Assembly: GCA_963930645.1 (NCBI GenBank)
Contig: OZ005649.1
Span: forward strand, 387,677,887 to 387,741,886
DNA length: 64,000 nucleotides
From: Salticus scenicus
Lineage: Eukaryota; Arthropoda; Arachnida; Araneae; Salticidae
Reading direction: 5' to 3'
Under the pieces are notes generated by a model that searched no databases, was not told the origin of the DNA, and saw nothing but the letters and a program-made list of their open reading frames with translations. Every line of letters begins with the position of its first letter. The stretch's first letter is position 1. Below, piece by piece: positions 11,182-22,322 of this stretch. Position numbers and translations under genes: made by a program.

Positions 11182-12425
11182 TTGTTATATAAATTTATAC
11201 ATATAATAATCGTAAATTTATATATTAATAAAATTATTGTAAAATAATTTATTAATTTATTAATATTTCTTCTTAATGGAAAATAACGTTACCTTTTAAA
11301 ACGTATCTATATTAAAATACATTTGGATAAGAATACACGCATTGAAGTAAGACTAATTTATTATTTTTCCAGATTCAGAGATATTTTTAGATCAAATTCA
11401 AAATTTAATCTGTATTTTTTTTTTTTTAAATAGAACTGCATTTTGTATTTCAAAAGTGCTGTTTTACTTTCTTTTATTCAATCACAATTTTTGAAAAGGT
11501 AATCTTTATTAGATAAAGAAACAAAATATACTTAGCATTGTCTTCAAGTTATCTAAAGGTCTCCATTGAATTTTAAAATCGTAATTCTTTGAAAATTGAA
11601 TAAGCAGTAAAATAACCTGAAGTCATTTCTACCGAACTTTAAAATAAGGAATAAACTAATAGATGTGCTACATTTACTAAGGAAATTTCCTCTGATATTA
11701 AATCTGAAATCCTCTATTGAAAGTTGTACAAATAGCGTTTAAAGGCTGGCATTTTGTAAAATAACGCAGCTCAGAATATTATGTAAACACTAGCCATTCA
11801 TTGTTGATAAATGTTTTTATTTACTTTACACAGTATGAAATAATTTTGACTCTTTAAAGCATAGAAAGCCACTTATTTTAAAAGGCGTATACTTATTCAT
11901 TTCAAAGTTGATTTATTTATTTACTTTACAGTAACTGTAGATGGATATGAGCATTTACATTGAATTTTAATTGTACTAAATTACAAGAATGCTACAATAT
12001 TTGACCTAAGTAAAAAAAAAAAAAAAGTATATATGTGATGTAAATGTGTATTGAAAAATTAGACAGTATATAAAACAATAATAAATTAACAAAAAAAAAA
12101 TTCTACAAAAACCAAATAAACTGTTTATTATATAGAGCATTAAGGCATGATAAAATCAACCTGTGCAAAAAGGATTTGTCACAATAATACAAGAATAAAA
12201 CATTTTAAATTAGTAGAAAAATCATAGTGTTTACTACATTACTTTTGATATTACCGGGTTGCAAGATTGATATCACAATCTTATTATTTAACACCACGAA
12301 TTTTGTAAAATATCAGTCCATTAATTATATATATACACATATATATATATATGTATACATATATTTTTGTTGCGGGGGGGGGGGGTTAGTAAGACTGAAA
12401 GTTTTATTACAAAAATAGTTCTGTA
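11182..12425. other. AT-rich DNA, simple repeats
   Basis: No gene recognised. A (TA)n-like tract lies near 12326-12365 and a G tract near 12374-12385. Confidence 0.4.
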
Positions 12426-12430
12426 CAAAA

Positions 12431-12692
12431 TTAAATTCTATTGTTATTCGACAACGTTTTTTGAGAACACGGAAACATCTGCACATGTGCTAACTCAACG
12501 AGTCCAGAGTTAAAATATTGGTTACAACTTTCGAGGTGAACAGAAAAAAGCGATAAGGAAACATGGAATGACAGATGTTTACAAAATCCCGACCTATCGG
12601 TAAATTTGTCACCATCTAATCCTTTAGAATAGTCCTCTATGCTAGGTGTGGGAAATGGGGTCGAACTATATTCTGCAGGCATCCTGGAATTA
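12431..12692 (-). other. Candidate exon, unassigned
   Basis: An open frame of 83 codons from a possible ATG at 12682 has a balanced residue composition (PAEYSSTPFPTPSIEDYSKG at its start) unlike random AT-rich translation. A plausible splice acceptor (TTGTAATTCCAG) lies immediately upstream on the minus strand, so it could instead be an internal or terminal exon. It ends at a stop near 12431. I do not recognise a domain. Alternatively it is a chance frame. Confidence 0.2.
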
Positions 12693-12699
12693 CAAGTAA

Positions 12700-12759
12700 T
12701 CTTTGAAAATGCTTAAAAATGCAAAAATGTTAAAGTTGTAATTTTGAAAATATAATTTA

Positions 12760-12790
<31 letters not shown>

Positions 12791-13190
12791 GGAGTGAAAT
12801 ACTAAATTGTTTCTTGTTAGAGCGAAGTTGATATTCATGTATGGATCAAGGCTGATTATCTACAAATGTCCTAAACCTCGATAAAAAGCCCTTCGTGGGA
12901 AATATCCTAAGGGCACTTAACCCGTCTTCATTTAAGTTTCGGTGCAAAACAATTAAAAAATTTAAACGAGTTTTGCAAATGAGTGCGATCTGCGTTCAAA
13001 CTCGTCAACTCCTATATACTAGCTTTACCTCTCGCCCATAGGTGGGGCCTACTTATAGCGAAAAATAAGCAGACTAACAATCGAAACTATTACTTGACGC
13101 ACCAACTCTTGCGCACTACAACCTATGCACTAAATATATCTAATGACCGATGCACAATAATTGTGTTTTTAAATCTACGTAAATTAATCA
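12700..13190. other. Poly-T tract, then unassigned GC-richer stretch
   Basis: A poly-T lies at about 12762-12790. From 12840 to 13190 base composition is more balanced than the surroundings, but no motif or repeat partner was found. Confidence 0.35.
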
Positions 13191-13193
13191 CTA

Positions 13194-13670
13194 CACTGAG
13201 AAAAAATTCTGTAACTGGCATCTATAATCTAAATTGTGGCTCTAGAAAATATAGTTCAATGTCATCCTTATAAATTCTAGTTCCCTTGGAAAGCGAGTTC
13301 TAGATGCCCCTATTAGAATTCTAGAGCGTTTGCCTATATTCTCGAAGGCAAAGTTATTTAAAAATCTCTGCAAATAAATGAGACAACAAGTGGCGGGTTT
13401 CTGCAAATATAATCTTGGTTTATGACCCAATTCTAGATAATCAAGCGAGAATTTCTCGCAGTACAAATGATTCAGAATATTTAGAGTATTCAGAATATTG
13501 TTTCACCATCTAGATATGTGTACACTAGAAATTCTCGACAATTTCGTGTATTCAGTTTATTGGCGTGCCTTATGCGCATAGCTCGGAAATCTATATTTCT
13601 AGTTAAGGGATTTAGAAAATGGTCACTTATTCATTCTAGAGAAATGTGGTATATTTTTTTTTTCTCAGTG
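13194..13670. mobile_element. Tc1/mariner-type MITE (477 bp)
   Basis: Ends are CACTGAGAAAAAATTCT at 13194 and its near complement ending TTTTTTCTCAGTG at 13670, with TA outside both ends (13192-13193 and 13671-13672). It has no transposase. The CACTG start is shared with the Tc1 element at 1936, so mobilisation by a Tc1-type transposase is plausible but not shown. A diverged partial copy lies at 10080-10410. Confidence 0.85.
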
Positions 13671-13921
13671 TACATTACATATTCTAACAAAAGCCAACGA
13701 GCAACGTTATTGTAAATAATAAAACCTACGTAAGAGGAACATATATAGATTGTATAAGATTATTAGTTTCAACTTCAAAATTATTTATAGTAATCCCCAG
13801 TAATAATGGATTTTTATAGAATAAAAATTTCGTTCATAGGCGTAGGTCCTAAACTGAAGTATTAGTAATTTACTCAACTTTGAAATGGGGAAATTGTATT
13901 AATTATATATGATGACATGAT

Positions 13922-13985
13922 TACACCAGTGGTAGAGCTCTGGCATGTTATTTGCCGAACAAAGGTACGATTCTGTGCTTTTTTA
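13922..13985 (+). repeat. tRNA-like fragment
   Basis: An A-box-like stretch (AGTGGTAGAGCTCTGG) is followed about 30 nt later by a B-box-like AGGTACGATTCTGT. It has no clean cloverleaf. It is probably a degraded tRNA-derived SINE head or tRNA pseudogene. Confidence 0.3.
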
Positions 13986-13989
13986 TTAT

Positions 13990-15548
13990 TTTCTGTTGTT
14001 TTCACTGGTTTTCAAGTATGAGGCTGTAATAACTCTTAACTTTATTAGTATGTCTTGTTATTGAATCATTTCGACATTTCTCACCAAAAAATTAAAATAA
14101 AACAGGATAAATTTATTAAATATTCTACTTTTTGTAAATGATCAACGTATAAAGAGAACTTATTGTTATGTATTTAATATTTTATTATCAGCGAGTCTGA
14201 TAACTTTAAACTAACTGTATATTTATTTTTATAATGTTATGTCCTGTTATTACATTTCGATTTTCACTATATAAAACAGATGTTCCTTTTACACTATAAA
14301 AGTGTATATTTACCAGGCACGTTTGTAATTTACTTAGAAATTTTAATGTAGTGTTTTTAAGAATTGTTAAAATGCTTTTTTTTTTTATGTAATAGTTTAC
14401 AATTTATTTTCAAAAGTTGAGAGAAAAAATATATTTATATTACTTTAATATTTATATTGCTTATACAAAAATGTTTCTACTGCTCTAATTATACATATGG
14501 CTTTAAAAAGTAAGAAATATTTTTGCTTAGTAATAATGTTCATTTAAAATTATTTTCATTTAAATAAATTAATTAATAAAAGCTTTAATTCAAGACAAAA
14601 TCATTAGTAACACAAATAAAACAATGTGAGAGATATAATCTACTTTTGTAAATATAAAAATCTAATATACTTAGTACAAACAAAATTCATAGATAAGAAA
14701 ATGTTTTCAACATTTATTATGTGATGAGAATTAATTAATCTGAAACATTTATTTTCGTATACGAAAGATAAATTTTTGCAAGTGTGCTTTATGTGTAAAG
14801 AAAATCTAAAGTTATTCAAATGCCAAATTATACGACATATAATCAGTTAATGCAGTGATTAAATTTATCTCGAAAAATGGTAAAAATATAAAGACTTTTA
14901 ATTATAATTTTCTTCATCGGAAAAAATGTTTAATAAATAATACTCTTTTGCCTTAATTAAATAATCATTACTCAATTAAAAAAAAAGAAGATTACCTTAA
15001 AAATTTAAAATTGCATATTAATTAAAAAAATATATATATCAAGTAAATTATTTTAAATAAAATTTAGGATCCAATGAAAACTGAAGCTTGGTTATAGTTA
15101 TTAAATTATAACTATTTCATTAAATATTATGTTATTTAGTTTAAAACTAGTCTTTTCTTTTCCGATCAAGAGCAATTGAGCAATTGTAAAATAAAAAAGA
15201 TAAACGTGTTTAAGCATAGATTATGAAGCTATTTTAAAATTACAAAAATGTAATTAAAAATTATTACATTTAGATTTTGTACGATTATGATGATCAAACC
15301 AGTTCAAATAGTTCAAATAATTAAATTTTTTCATAAAAAGTTTGTTAATCTAAACTCATTCTTTATGAAGAGAATAGGCGGAACGTAAATTAACAAACTA
15401 TTTACTGCAACAGAGGAAATACACAAATTCACAGTTATACAAAAAATACATCTAAGAATGTAAAAGTAAATAAATAATTAAATAAATAAAATAAAAAATG
15501 AACTGCTACTATAGTTACAAAGCTTAGCTGTTACAAAGATTATTAGTA
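13990..15548. other. AT-rich DNA, nothing recognised
   Basis: Very AT-rich, with no open frame or repeat that I can support. Confidence 0.4.
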
Positions 15549-15552
15549 TTTA

Positions 15553-16101
15553 CAGGGTGACAAGAAATAACTTGGACACACATGATACATTATAACTTGA
15601 ATGCTAATGAAACTATTACGATCAAACTTCAATGAATTTGAATACGTTATTTTGTCTATTATATTTACGAATTTTCAAAGTGCCTACCTTTAGCCTTCAT
15701 ACAGATCATTAAACGTGTCACAAAATTTTCGGCTATGGGCCGCAACTCACTGATATTTTATCCCATTCCTTGCATAAGAATTAGTTTAGGGATGCCAACG
15801 TTTTATGAGGTTCAGCACACACCCTTGTCTCCAAGATGGACAAAACAGAATAATCCATTGGGGTCAAATCATACGATGGCCCTTCTTGTGCTCCAATGAA
15901 GTCAGAAAAATTTGTCTTGCACCACTCTTGAGTGTCTTTAGCTCTGTGGGCAGGTGCGGAATCCTGTTGGAAGGTCCATCTTTTATTTTCAAAGAACTTT
16001 TTCGACCAAGGTAAGACAACATCTTCCAAAATGAGTTTGCGATAGTGGTAGTTACAGATATTTGGTTTGAAACTTCGTCCAAGTTATTTTTTGTCACCCT
16101 G
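15553..16101 (-). mobile_element. Deleted mariner (maT-like), 549 bp
   Basis: Terminal inverted repeats of about 25 bp (CAGGGTGACAAGAAATAACT at the left, CAGGGTGACAAAAAATAACT as complement at the right) are flanked by TA at 15551-15552 and 16102-16103. Inside lies only the C-terminal part of a transposase on the minus strand. The element has lost its N-terminal half and is non-autonomous. Confidence 0.9.
15690..16029 (-). pseudogene. Mariner transposase remnant, C-terminal half
   Basis: The frame reads ENKRWTFQQDSAPAHRAKDT, containing the second catalytic D, then a degraded PDLNPMD-type region (read GPSYDLTPMDYSV) with the third D. Restoring the usual proline-serine spacing would give 37 residues between these, pointing to the DD37D (maT) group. 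This is inference because two residues seem deleted. After a stop near 15781 the reading frame shifts, and the family-typical C-terminus (RPIAENFVTRL...HFEN) continues in another frame to about 15670. The first catalytic D and the DNA-binding domain are absent. Confidence 0.8.
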
Positions 16102-16103
16102 TA

Positions 16104-16960
16104 CATCATTTTTATTTCATTATAACACATTTTTTAAAGTAATCATGTACCAAATTCATAGAATTATATATTTTTTTTTTATTCGTAAAATGTATTTCTT
16201 TAATAATACTCTTTTAAAGAAAAAATTGTTTGAAAAAATAAAAATAAATAAATAAATAAGCAAAATAAAAAAAATAAAGAAGATTTAAAAACATATCTGG
16301 TAAAATTTCAAAATTTTTCCTAAATTTCTATGGAAAAAAAAAAAAAAAAAAAAAAAAAAAAACGAATATTTATAATAACAACTTTTATTCTTTATCTTTT
16401 ATTTTCTTTCGAACTCAAAGATATTTCTGATATTTTTTTGAGTTAATTCTGACAAATGTTTGGTGAGTTGGACATGAAATAAATTCTGAATTCGGGAATG
16501 TCTTTTTTTCCCCCTTTTCTCTCATGTTCATGATGGAAGAAAACAACCATAAAAATTTTTATTTGGAAAAATAGATACAATTTATAAAGAAATCGAAATT
16601 TTCGAAATTTTATACTTCTCTGTGTTGTCAAAACATGTGATGAAAGTCGAAGCTTATACTTCTTGTAAAAGATGCAAAAAGAAAATATTACACTCTTTTT
16701 CCAGAAACTGCAAATTGGATTTTTTTTTATAATATATTTTTTATGATGCAGTTTTAAAATATTGTACAAAATACAAATTCATAATTTCTTAAATATATAC
16801 ACCTATTGTATTTTATATTTAAATATGTTAACAAGAAGAATTAAAGTGTTAATTGCAATAAACGCTTTATCATATTATGTGTATTTAATAATACATAACA
16901 AATTTTTTTTTTATTATTTATATGTTCTTTTATTTTTAAGTTACTTACCACAATTTATCT
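16104..16960. other. AT-rich DNA with poly-A tract
   Basis: A long poly-A lies at about 16329-16362. Open frames at 16443-16769 and 16762-17034 have random AT-type composition. Nothing recognised. Confidence 0.4.
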
Positions 16961-16984
16961 TCAATATATGTAAAAAAAATTCAA

Positions 16985-18000
16985 AAGAAAATGCAATTAA
17001 CACATTTCCCAATAAAGTTGAAAGATGTTTATGACTTCGATTTGTATGTCTGTCTTTCTGTCTGCCCATCCGCACTGTAAATCTCGTAAATGTTAATAGA
17101 ATTTCTTGAAACTGATATATGTTATTCAGGTTTACTACCGGATGTTTCCTATTGAATAAGGAGTAAGTACCAACACTGGTTTCTGTACAAGGACACCCGC
17201 AAATATTCCAAAGCATTGCGTTCTATGAGAGGCACTTCTATAAACTATATTTTAATAAATTTATTTTACACAAACATTCATTAAATTGAAGTAGGTTTAT
17301 CATATTCATAACAGAAGGCTTCCTATAGAATATAATGTGCTTAACATTAAGATTTACAATGCTACATACACGCACAAGGAAAAAAAAAAGTTACATTAAG
17401 GACTATTATTGGAAATTTGATGGGATTGCATTCTTGGTTACATTAAGCGCCTTTAACACTTGCTAACAATTTTTAAGAGTTAATGTGATTTGAATTAGTT
17501 TAACTATTTGTCTGACTGTTCCTGTATCTATCTGTCCTACCGCCCGACTCAGCGTCAGTAAGTATTTTCAAAAATTCTTAAAGTTCACTATGAAATATTC
17601 TCTATTTAAAATGACATTATTAGGCCCTGTACAACTGGTTTGTATACAGAGACATTTCAAAAAATGCCAGTGGATTGCTTCTTGGGAAAGAAATTTTTAT
17701 AAATCATATTTAAATAAATTTCTACTGAAAAACTAATAATTGAATTGACATTAATTGTTAATATGATAAAACAATTTTTTGTATAAAATATAATGTGCTG
17801 AGCGTTCAGGTTTACAAAGCTACACTAAAATATTCAAATACAATAAAGGCTTCAATTGGAATTTTTTTGGAAATCGTTTGTGTTAAGTATTTTTAACTCT
17901 TTCCAACAATGTTTAAGAGGGATTATGAATTCAGTTACTCTATCTATCTGCTTTTTTGTTTTTCTGTCTGTGCAGTATGTGATAACGTGTTCAAAGAACT
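16985..18000 (+). repeat. Family C repeats, diverged, two units
   Basis: Two diverged units carry the same word order as the 42.5-46.7 kb array: a TGTCTGTCT-type stretch, GTAAATnTTnATnGAATTTCTT, CTATTGAATA/AAAATG, a GTACAnGGACACCC-like word, CAAAGCATTGCGTTCTATGA, and a TTACATTAAG word followed by TTTAACACTT. No coding was seen. Confidence 0.7.
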
Positions 18001-18372
18001 TTAAACGCTAAACAGCGCAACTAGTAAACATAGATGTAAAGTGTAATAGTCAATGAGTACCGCATAATTTTTTATTCTTGTTTTATATTTTTAGAAGTGT
18101 AGATTTTACTTGAATAATCGTAATTTTTTAAATATTTGCTTCACTATTTTTTTAACGCATGCAGTAATTTATTAAATTTGGTATCATTTACTTTTTATTC
18201 TTTAAGAATAATTTCGTGAACATTTACACATTTATCGTAGAAATTTAATAGTGTTTACAAATTTATTACTTCTGTCTGTTTGCGCTTTTATTACAACAAA
18301 CATTTTTATAATTGCATAAAATTGATATACGCCATGAAGAATTTCAACATTTACAGTTAAATTCTGCCTATT

Positions 18373-19424
18373 AAAACTAGTATATTGTGGTCACCACAAG
18401 ACTTTCTTCTATACTTTTCTATGCAAATTCACTAAGTGCAAAAAATATAATTAAACTATAATTTATTAAAATTATCTAACACAATGAATGCAAATGATTT
18501 TCATCTTAGAGAAAAGACACTAAATATCCAGACTAAATATCCTTAGACACTAAATATCCAAAGAAAGACAGTTTTATTGTCTGTAAATAACATCTTAAAA
18601 AGTGCATTTTTATAATGGTTATCTCATATATCAAGATTCGTATTGTTATATATCATAGAAATTGAGATATAGCCTTCCTGTTTTCGAGGAAATTTTCAGT
18701 ATAGCAGCGCCATCTATTGGCCGATAAGCATACAAACTGGATCAGCATAATGTCTCTCGAATTGTTTTCTCGAATATCAAGTTTGTTTGATGATACGCAA
18801 TAGAATCTGAGATACAGCCTTCCCTTAAATTGCGGAAATCGCTATGTAGCAGCGCCACCTGTTGATCGGTTGACACCAAAAGTTTATAGGCGCTAATTTT
18901 GGTCAAGGTGCACATGTAAATTTATATGCAATTTTATGCAGTAGCTCCTCAGCTATAGCTTTCCCTTAAATTGCGGAAATCGCTGTAGTGCAGTACCCCC
19001 TGTTGGCCGATACGCATTCGAATTGAATTAGTGTAAGGTCTTGTAATTGCCTTCTTACATATCAAGTATTGCTTGATTGTACGCAACAGAACCTGAGATA
19101 TAGCCTCCCCTTACATTGCGGAAATCGTTGTATAGCCGCGCCACCTGTTGAGCAGTCGACATTAAAAGTTGAAAGGCACTAAATTAGGTCAAGATGCATC
19201 TACATATCAATTTATACGTAATTCTGAGCAGTATGTCCGGAGATACAGTTGCCACAAAATTTTTGTCACACACAGACAGAGACAGACAGACGGACAGACA
19301 TTTTCTAAAAATGGTCAAATCCTGCTCTGGACCTCTCAAATCGTGTAAATCCGTCGAAAACCGGAAGTCGAAAAATTTTTACGAATCCAATACTTTCTTC
19401 TATTGAATATAGAAGAAAGTAAAA
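18373..19424 (+). repeat. Family A repeat, copy with internal ~140 bp tandem units
   Basis: It begins with the same ACTAGTATATTGTGGTCACC leader as 5166 and ends with the family hairpin (AATACTTTCTTCTATTGAAT then AGAAGAAAGTA, about 19388-19423) after a short (CAGA)n. Internally the module GCAGCGCCACCTGTTGAGC occurs in four variants near 18712, 18852, 18989 and 19136, i.e. every 137-147 bp, alternating two subtypes. Confidence 0.8.
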
Positions 19425-19461
19425 ATCTTACCTATAACAACACTAGTATTTGCTCAAGGAA

Positions 19462-19711
19462 TCACAGAATACGGTCCAAGAGAAACACTTCCGATAAATC
19501 GAAAAGTTGATAATTAAACTCTAATATGGCCAACCAAACCATATAGGAGAGATAAAGAACCATGAAGCTCGATGCCTGAACGAAGTTCATGGCAGTGAAA
19601 TTCGAAATTTCAGGCCTCATGGAATGAAGCTGGGATTTCATAGACGAAGTCGAAGAAACTACTTTTTGAATAAATACCTCCGAATCACTTTTAGAAACTG
19701 AAAGTGGTGCC
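19462..19711 (-). CDS. Candidate terminal exon, gustatory-receptor-like
   Basis: On the minus strand an 82-codon open stretch runs from a possible acceptor (TTATTACAG, ending 19712) to a TGA at 19464-19462. Its composition is protein-like, with many Ser, Met and acidic residues. The second half reads RPEISNFTAMNFVQASSFMV then LYLSYMVWLAILEFN. This order, a short polar stretch, FTA, then a hydrophobic segment ending in a T/SY-hydrophobic-QF/EF box, resembles the last membrane segment of insect and arachnid gustatory receptors (7tm_7; TYhhhhhQF). If so it would be a 7TM ligand-gated channel subunit in the plasma membrane. The chance of a random 82-codon frame is not negligible, no upstream exon was identified, and the tail after the box is longer than usual. 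Confidence 0.35.
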
Positions 19712-19719
19712 CTGTAATA

Positions 19720-20375
19720 ATTTTTTAGGACTTAATTACATTGATAGGTAAGAAATTACTTATTGGAAATCCTCATCCTCTTATTCAAGATTAATCTTTA
19801 AAAATGCTATCTTAATTATTCTTCTATAAGAACCGTATACTTCTAGAAATACTTGTATCCATAGATAAAATGGTAATAAATACCGAAAATAAATTATTCA
19901 TTGTTAAATATTTCAAATAGAATGAGACTGTAAATACTTTTTATTAATGTTATAAAATTTTAAAGAAGGAGGGTTCATAAAGGGGCTTTTTGGCCCTGAA
20001 GTTGGGAAAAATATCAGACATAATCACACGTGTGAAAATTTTGCGTTTAATTATTTTAGAACATGTGTATTTTAAGTTTCAATTAATATTATTTGTATTA
20101 TTTCAGTAATTGTTTGTTCCCCAATTACCCAAAGATTCACAACTTTTCCTTATTGTCCAAAATTCATCCTTTTTTTTAGACTTCATCAACATTTTTTGTA
20201 TGAGCGCAAAGGAGCAACATTTATTTATTGAAACATATTAGGAGGTTCACTATGAAGTAAATTATACGTAAAAATAAAAATGTTACTCCACTGTGCTCAT
20301 TAAAAAACTTAAAATTGAAAGAGAAACGCACCATTGATTATATTGAATACACGTGTTAAATTTTGTTGAGTTTTG
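19720..20375. other. AT-rich DNA, nothing recognised
   Basis: If the candidate exon at 19462-19711 is real, this would be intron. No other signal seen. Confidence 0.35.
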
Positions 20376-20455
20376 CTATATCAAAAGCTCAATTTCGAAG
20401 TTTTGAACCCAAAACAACAATTTCTCTTCCATATATAAGGGTAAGAGAAAGTTTA
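20375..20455 (-). repeat. Family B terminal fragment
   Basis: It contains the family-typical ATTTCGAAGTTTTGAACCC, then ACAATTTCTCTTCCATATAT and GGGTAAGAGAAAGT, the hairpin end of family B. The rest of this copy is missing or diverged. Confidence 0.6.
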
Positions 20456-20489
20456 AAAAAAAAAAAAAAATCTCGTATGTCATTCATAC

Positions 20490-20688
20490 GACATTCTCTT
20501 ACCCTGCATTTCGGTACTATGAAGATATATTTCATATTAAGTCTTAAGATAGCGTAAGATAATAAAGTTCAATTTACTTTTTTAAATAATCTAAAATAGG
20601 TTTAGGAACAGTTTTATTTGACATGTAATTCTGTGTGAGGGGAACTACCGACTTCCTCAACCCTCCGTTCAATTATGGTGCATCCGAT

Positions 20689-20724
<36 letters not shown>

Positions 20725-21690
20725 AAGCTGTGTTATAAATTTGCCTTCAAACTTACTAATCTTGATCAAAGTTTTAAGTAGCAACCTGATAAGGACTTCA
20801 AAATGTCAAATTTGAATTTTCTGCAATTATTTGTTTTTAAGCTAAGTTAATATTAGATAAACATGTAGATCGGCCGCTAAAAATTAGACTTTCGTAATCA
20901 GCTTACCTCAAAACATGATATTATACGAAAGATAACAGATAAAAATTCAAAAAATACATTGTTTACAGCATGCGTACGAAAAATTAATATTGATTCCTAA
21001 GCAGTGGTCGTTAACATAGTAAAACGTAGCAAAGTACTTTCATCAATTACATTCAGTAGAATAGTACGTTTAACTTAATTTTAGGTATTCCTGTATATTG
21101 TCTGTAATCAATATGCACTATAAACAATATTATGTACTTAATATTAGTCTTACTTCAAAAACTTCTAACACAAAGGGAAATACAATTCCAGTAATTTCTA
21201 TGCACAGCCAGCCCCCAATATAACCAAATACTTTGAGAAACCCTGCAAACGAATGATGAATGATTTCCATATCACAATCTACTCAAAAGATGCTTTTACG
21301 CATATAAAAAACATAGTTCATTCTGCTTGTTTAAGGCAGCCTATAGATCTTAAAGTGTACTTACCTAAAATTTCCCCCACAGACGTAACGTATTTAATAT
21401 ATCCCTGGTAGCCCTGTACACGAATCATTTGCTTCTTGTTCTCAACAAAAAGTTTAGTGTACCATTCCTATATGATGCATATTTAGAATACCGAGTTTGG
21501 ACTTTATTCTGCTATTTGTTCTTGAGATATACAGATAGAAGACAGACACACACACAGAGAGACCAACCGTTAAAAACATGATTTTCTGATTCAGGGGGCC
21601 TCAAAAAGTGTAAATATAACGAAAACTCCATTTCAAAAATTTGACCCAAAAACAATACTTTCTGTACCATATGGGTGAGAGAAAGTAAAA
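20490..21690 (-). repeat. Family B modular repeat (reverse copy)
   Basis: It runs from GACATTCTCTTACCCTG at the left to the hairpin ACAATACTTTCTGTACCATA with GTGAGAGAAAGTAAAAA at the right. Inside are the word order GGGGAACTAC...CCTCAACCCTCC, a CCCTGTACACGAATCATTTG module, GAATACCGAGTTTGGACTTT, a (CAGA/CACA)n run and TGATTTTCTGATTCAGGGGG. Relatives are at 22323-23560, 23862-25097 (same strand), and 26107-27105, 34349-35295 and 47582-49110 (opposite strand). No coding potential is shared between copies. Confidence 0.85.
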
Positions 21691-21869
21691 AGATTTCATC
21701 TACAAATGAATGAATTAAATAAATAAGAAATAAATAGTGTAATAGCCCTTTCTAAAATACGCAGACGATTGAAATTAAAGAATAAATCTTAGAAAAATGA
21801 AACATAGAAAACAATAATTAAAACTGAAAAAAAAAAAAAAAAAAATTCAAATTCGAAAAAAAAAAAAAA

Positions 21870-22322
21870 AAAAAAACTTGATAAGATGTACACCTGAAGT
21901 TTCCCAGTTATCCACTGCCAAGTCTTGTAGTTCTGCGATCAGTAGTGTGACTACCAGAGCGCAGATACCCCATATAGTAAATATTCTTCCGTAGGAGCTC
22001 CCGTGGTAAGTCCCAGATTTCCCATATTCCTCCCATCATATTCCGTAAGAATACAAAATGTTTACAGTAGCGGTCTTCGTAGGACTTCCGAATCTCGTAG
22101 CTCCGTCTTAGTTCCCGGGAACTGAATCTGTAAAATTATTACTAGAATTACCACACTAGATTTTCTCTTATATTTCTCAAACACGTTCGGTCTACTTCCG
22201 GAAATAATTAGGTATGTCCAGGCTATCGCTGGGAGCGATATGGGAAGATCATTGCTGTATGGGACTCTGACACAAACAAAGACAGATACACACAGAAACA
22301 CTTCTCTTTATTTATGTAGATA
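21870..22322 (+). mobile_element. Possible non-LTR retrotransposon 3' tail
   Basis: This GC-richer stretch ends in a run of ACACAAACAAAGACAGATAC and then CTTCTCTTTATTTATGTAGAT. That style of tail (CA/GA-rich run, CACTT, TTTAT...TAGAT) is common at 3' ends of RTE-type LINEs and their SINEs. No reverse transcriptase coding is present. The call rests on resemblance only. Confidence 0.3.

Noticed and set aside
15864..16130. 88-codon minus-strand frame overlapping the mariner
   Set aside because: It is out of frame with the recognisable transposase and contains no transposase motif.
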